Origin: Thalassia testudinum
Taxonomy: Eukaryota; Streptophyta; Magnoliopsida; Alismatales; Hydrocharitaceae
NCBI GenBank assembly: GCA_037157565.1
Contig: JAZHRO010000073.1
Span: 91,862,001-91,926,000, forward strand
Length of the DNA: 64,000 nt
Reading direction: 5' to 3'
Under the pieces are notes generated by a model. That model did not search any database, was not told the DNA's origin, and worked only from the letters and a program-made list of their open reading frames with translations. The position numbers and the translations under genes were made by a program. Of this stretch, positions 59,340-64,000 are shown piece after piece (positions within the stretch are counted from its first letter, which is position 1; every line of letters starts with the position of its first letter).

Positions 59340-60946
59340 TGGGAGGCAACCTGTCATCTTTTTGAAAAAACTCGAAACCCTTCTTGACACATCTTATGCT
59401 GAACTCATATTGCACTTTAGGGTTCATCCATTAGAACAACCGATCCACCTCTAGTACCCGTACCCGAGCTTAAAATCGTCCGCAACAGTCACCCTGACCC
59501 ATCCACCCACCCAAAACCTGTTCTAATGTACGTTTTAAGTTGAATTCGAATCCATCTAATTTGCAATGAGGACATTGCAATTCGTAAGCATGGGGGGTAT
59601 TAAAAGTGCAAAACGCTGTGAGAATCACTTCACAAGAAAAGGGTATCATCAAAAAATATTACACATTCCAAAAATAAAAGAAAATTGAAAATAAAAAGTA
59701 AAAAAAAAAATGTTGAAGGGAGGAAGTTTTGAGTGAATTAATTGCATATCATTTCTTAGGAGAAAAAGGGGAGGTGATATAAATGTCAAAAAGGAGCACA
59801 ATTTGAAAAGAAAAAAGTGAGTCATTAGCAAAAGATTAAGGAATCGACTCAGTTCTAGACCAAATCAAAAAGAAAGAAAATGAAAGACAAAAAACTGCTA
59901 AGGGACAAAAGAGATTAGAATGAATGCTGATCTTAGGCCTTTTGGGCTGTGATTTTAGGCTTAAAAATTCAATTATCCATTAAGGTCTGGATAGTCCTTA
60001 AGAGGTTTGGGAAAATGCGAAGCTTATGTATTAAGTCTAAGGCTTAGGGATTATTCGACCTCGTTAACTAACCTTTTGTTTGCAGGAATTGGTAACCTAA
60101 GCACCCCAATCAACACACAATCTGGTTCAGTGCGCTTAATTATCAAAATCACGTAAATGCGTTAATTTTGTTTTGAAAAAGCTACCTAGATTAGGAGTGG
60201 CTGATCAACAAAAGTTGATTTGGAAGACATCCCAGCATGGAGAGGCGGGAAATTCCCCTCAAAGATGTGCAATAACATACAGTCTCCTTGGTGCTTGTCT
60301 CCTAGGATATCTAAATATCCTACTGGGGGCATGTAAGCACCTTATGCTAGTTCAGATGCCATGGGTGGCATTATCATGAAATGTCGATTGCCAGGGTTTG
60401 GATTTAGCTACAGAACGCCATTGGTTGGATTATCCCAAAATCTCGAAAGCTAGGGTTCTGGGGGTTGCCATGGGCAATGCTATTTCGAAGCATCGATTGC
60501 CAGGGACCCTGCAAGGATTGATGGTGCGAACTAGGAATCCGATATAGACCATGTTGTAAATCCAATCCGAAGCTAGAAATAAAGAAAGAAAAGAGAGAGA
60601 AAACTCTCCAAAAAAACAAAAAAAATCTTTTGTCTCTCTCTTACAAAAATGAACTGCAAACTAAACCTAGGCTAAAACACGTTACAAGCACGGGTACTTT
60701 AACCGTGGAGTTCAACAAACCTTAGGTTAGTTCCGTGGGCCTTGGAAACCTTCGTGGTGAACTGAGGCTAAAGCTGGTAGGGTTAGGATCTTGGTTGGTA
60801 CTTAAGTACCTCTAGCCCTACTATCAGCATTCTAATCTAATCTACAAATGAAAGCACACAGCAAAAGTCTGAGCATAAAAAAAAAGGCATATGTTCAAGA
60901 ATTAAAGTTAATTCCATGAGATTTTGCTAAGGGACTAGCAAAAGCT
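59340..60946 (+). other. V 3' non-coding region
   Basis: Holds the stem-loop TTGCAATG/CATTGCAA with loop AGGA (59561-59580) and the second purine tract AAGCATGGGGGGTA (59586-59599), then A/G-rich sequence (59640-59900). From about 60170 it differs from Z and Y and lacks their CCACCAAATA series. A 'gattgccaggg' motif recurs (60388, 60489). No ORF supported. Confidence 0.62.
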
Positions 60947-60959
60947 AGGCATAGGGGTA
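60947..60959 (+). promoter_or_regulatory. PPT of V
   Basis: AGGCATAGGGGTA directly before the 3' LTR; nearly identical to the Z1 PPT. Confidence 0.82.
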
Positions 60960-63564
60960 TGATGGGAACACCATCATGAGCCATAACTAGCTCAATTTGA
61001 TCAGATTAAGTAATTAAATGCTCCTACATAACCGCTAGAGGACTATAATTCACTACATAATCATTCTGAGAGAAAGATAAGAAAATAGGGTTCAAACTGT
61101 AATTTTACCATCATATCTTGAATGCAGAATAACCATGGATTTTCTCAGGGGTTAATTAAGGGTCAGATGGTCTTAAAAGGCTAACAAGTGGGTTAGAATA
61201 GACAGAAAAGGGTTTTCATATGTTTTGAGAATTAAATGACTTTTGAAACCCTAAAAATAAACCCACTTAATTAACTGAGGTTTTGGTTAGGATAAAATTC
61301 ACCTAAACCCTCTAAAATTCATGGAAAAATATTCTCTAGGGTTTGATACCTTCAATTTGACCATCAGAACCCATCTTGACCCAAAATAGAGTCTGAGGCT
61401 GACATTTGCCCTAATTCAAGTTTTTTGCATAAATTACCCAGTCAAATAGGGTCAAAACCTAAATATAACTTAACCATTGGATTCATTGGGGCAAAATTAG
61501 GTTTGTACCAAAATTTGGACCCAATCTGAGATCATCTTGATAAAGTTTGCATTTTGGTCTAATCAGACTCTTTCTATCTCTTTCAGACCCTTAACTTTTG
61601 AATTCTCTTACAAATAGCCCCCCAACTTCTTTGTCTTCTTCACAAATAGGTCCCTACACCATTTTTGGAAGGTTAAACCATCATCGTCGAGTTTCGAGCA
61701 AGGATTTCTCGCTCGATTTTTAATCAATCTCCCTTAAAATTGATACGTGGATTCCTTGGGAAGTTACCTTCCATTTGAGCCATTCCTTGGGCACTAAGTC
61801 TTTCCCAAAAGGCCATGCGAACCTTTCCAAGGTTCGGGTATCCTATTTTGCAAAAACCCTCTGAGCATGGAATCTTCTTTCCAGGTTTGGAAGGGCTTCC
61901 TATGGCTTATAAAAGAACCCCTAATGCACAGCCAAGTTTTTCAACAAGTTTTGGGAGACAAATCACCCTAATCTACCCTCTCCGACCACCAAACATCTTT
62001 GCTCCGGTGACCTCCCTGGATCCCCCTCCTCCAGCCATCTAACCATCAAATTGGAAGGCCTAAGTTCTTCCTCTCTTTCTCGTGACCCTCCCCAGCCAAA
62101 GGGAGGGTGTTCCTCCGTTTGATTCATTGTCGCTGCCTCCACTTCCTTCTCTGGCTCTGGTTGATCAACATCGGAGCCCTCTGCCTCTCTACTGCATCCC
62201 TAAGTCTCTCTATCTTTCCCTTTCCCTCTCTACACTATTTTCCCACTCTCACAACACATGCACGATCACTGCTTCTCCTTCAACGCCGTCATCTTCTCCA
62301 CCTTCGACGAAGCTTCGGCGACGCCTACTCATCGCCATACTGCTCGAAACTCTCCGCTACCACCCCAATCAACTTCGCCACAACTCCACCGACTAAAGCC
62401 CTAACCTAAATCCACCTATCTCTTACCCTAATCACCTACTGAACTCCACGCTCACCGCACTGTCATCTTGAGGTCGTCTGACCTCTTTACTCACTCCCGC
62501 ACACCACCATGACCACCATCACATTCGCCATCTCAGGCAATCCTTCTAAGCATATTTGTTGTGGTCTTAAGGTCATTCTCGTGCTTGTAGGTCTTCCACC
62601 GAAGCTCCACCACTACCCCAACTACACCAACTACACCTTGAGTCCTCTGACCACATCCGCTCTAGATTTCTACCCCAGTTCACGCGAAGTGGTCCAAGGA
62701 CCCTTCCCATGTCCTTGACTGAGGTCACCAGCACCTGCTACTGCCTCAATTTGAGGCATCTTCACTACTTGCAGTGCACGCAAAGAAGGGTGGGACTTTA
62801 GTCCTACCTTGGTAGCTGACGAAGTAGCACAGGTGCTTAAATTGATTTTGTGCTACAGACTCATTGCCTCTGAAAGCACAGGGTGAGATCCCCTCGCACG
62901 TGCTCATGCCCCGTAGGTCTGGGCTTGATCCAATTACCCGGATACCCAAGTCTGGTCAGGTTTGCTTGTTCTGAGTGATGGAGAAGAGAGAAAGGAGAGG
63001 AGAGTGGGGGTGGTTTTGCTCTGCTGCCCTCCTCTTGACTCTTGAGAGATCTGAAGAGGCCTTTTCCTCTGCTGGCGTGCTAGGCTATGTGCTGCCAGCT
63101 AAGGGAAGAAGAAGAAGAGAAGGAAGAGGAAGAGAAGAAGAGAGAAGCCTCTCCTTGAGGCTTAAAGAGAAGAAAGAAGAAGCCTTTGGCTCTGTTAAGG
63201 CATCTGGGTGCCCAAATCTACCGTCTGACTTTACATATCCAAGCCTTCAGGATCTATTGCTTACTCATATTGCATGAATTAATTGTGGTTGATACTGTAT
63301 AAACATTTAAGATAATTGCGGTTAAATTGTAGCATTAATTTGGTGTTTCGAATCACCATTTTAACCCCTTCTTTTTTCCCTTCATTTCTATTAAGTCTTG
63401 ATTATTCTTATATCTTTGATTGTGATCTTGAGTATTAAATTGCCACTTGCTCCTTGTGTTCGACCTCAGATTTCATTCAAGTAATAAATTGCATTTGTTT
63501 TTTACGCTGATTTGACCTATACTGCAACGCGACGATGTTAAAACCCGTTTCGGAGCGACTAACA
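60960..63564 (+). mobile_element. V 3' LTR, complete
   Basis: 2605 bp from TGATGGGAACACCATCA (60960-60976) to ..GGAGCGACTAACA. TATAAAAG at 61908-61915, a C/T-rich stretch (62060-62300), the hairpin GGTGGGACT/AGTCCTACC (62789-62808), a GA-rich tract (62960-63190), and the block ttgtgttcgacctcag near 63454. Solo LTRs A and B are older relatives. The right flank starts AACAC; its partner left of the 5' LTR is lost. ORFs at 61815-62718 are LTR sequence, not genes. Confidence 0.9.
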
Positions 63565-64000
63565 AACACCTACCAAATACAGCCTTAACCTACTTTTCTG
63601 TATTTCTAGCCACCTGAATATAGGCTGAGGAATTCTGACTTAGTCTTAGAGTTATCAGAACCTAATCAAAGTGTTAATACCAGGAGAGACCACCAAATAT
63701 ACTGATAAAATCTAGTGAGATTGTGGGCTAAAAAGAAAAGAAAAGAAAAAATAAAGAAATAGAAAAAGAAAGAGAAAGAAAGACCTTCTTCCACTAGAAT
63801 TCCTCTAGACCCTCTCCAACTCTTCAGACCTTCTTCTTTAGCTCTCTCCATCTCTGGCTCTCTTCCTCTGAAGTGCCCATCATGCCCCCTTGGTGGACCA
63901 TCATCGCTTTCCCCAACCTCTCCAGAAGGCCGCCACGAACTACCTGTGGTGACCTTATTTTGCTACATAGTAGTTTTCATTTATGCTCTAGTTAGATAGA
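63565..64000 (+). other. fragment T of a Y/Z-like 3' module
   Basis: From the base after V, 63565-63780 matches Y 43700-43920 (cacctaccaaatac.., ..gagaccaccaaatat.., A/G tract). V therefore seems to have inserted into another non-autonomous element of this group. From about 63780 to 64000 no match is evident; the sequence is C/T-rich and then AT-rich, with no supported gene. Confidence 0.6.

Overview
The window reads as heterochromatic nuclear DNA of a flowering plant built almost entirely from nested retrotransposons. Evidence: Ty3/gypsy Athila-lineage gag-pol, at least six primer-binding sites (PBS) of the tRNA-Asp type, plant-type L1 LINEs with a DUF4283-like ORF1 and a zf-RVT C-terminus, solo LTRs with 5-bp target duplications (TSDs), and many premature stops. 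I see no convincing host gene, tRNA, rRNA or CRISPR array. The species cannot be told from this sequence. U, W, Z0/Z1/Z2, Y, V and T are labels used only here.

Layout. 1-5781: interior and 5' LTR of a minus-strand element U, carrying V-family solo LTR A (199-2994, TSD TCGGG). 5782-37047: W, the only element with recognisable reverse transcriptase, RNase H and integrase. W is cut by V-family solo LTR B (8230-10913, TSD GATTT), by a double insertion Z0+Z1 in gag (11646-20669, TSD CCTAT), and by minus-strand Z2 in the end of pol (26097-37047). Z2 itself holds a 5'-truncated L1 (34558-36513). The end of W, part of a Z2 LTR and the start of the V LTR appear lost in a deletion near 37047. 37079-51727: Y, a 5.1-kb-interior element without pol, inserted in the V 5' LTR (TSD CTACC); its 3' LTR is split by a near full-length L1 (45486-50611). 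51728-63564: V, with gag and protease but no polymerase, cut by Y-family solo LTR 56208-58410 (TSD GATAT). 63565-64000: fragment T of a Y/Z-like 3' region, the probable target of V.

How the parts relate. W is the type of element that could once have supplied enzymes in trans. Z, Y and V carry PBS, polypurine tract (PPT), LTRs and a shared 3' non-coding module, but replace pol with an acidic, gag-related ORF or stop after protease, so they look like non-autonomous Athila relatives. All copies carry stops or frameshifts and appear dead as protein genes.

The strongest unexplained signal is structural. LTRs of the V, Y and W families begin with a 17-nt hairpin whose stem sequence differs by family. 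The Y LTR contains seven consecutive hairpins and a TATA box set in the loop of another hairpin, with compensatory base changes between copies. The 3' modules of Z, Y and V share a hairpin followed by a second polypurine tract. Both L1 copies end in a 3' stem-loop with a different stem. These are candidates for conserved cis-acting RNA or DNA structures.
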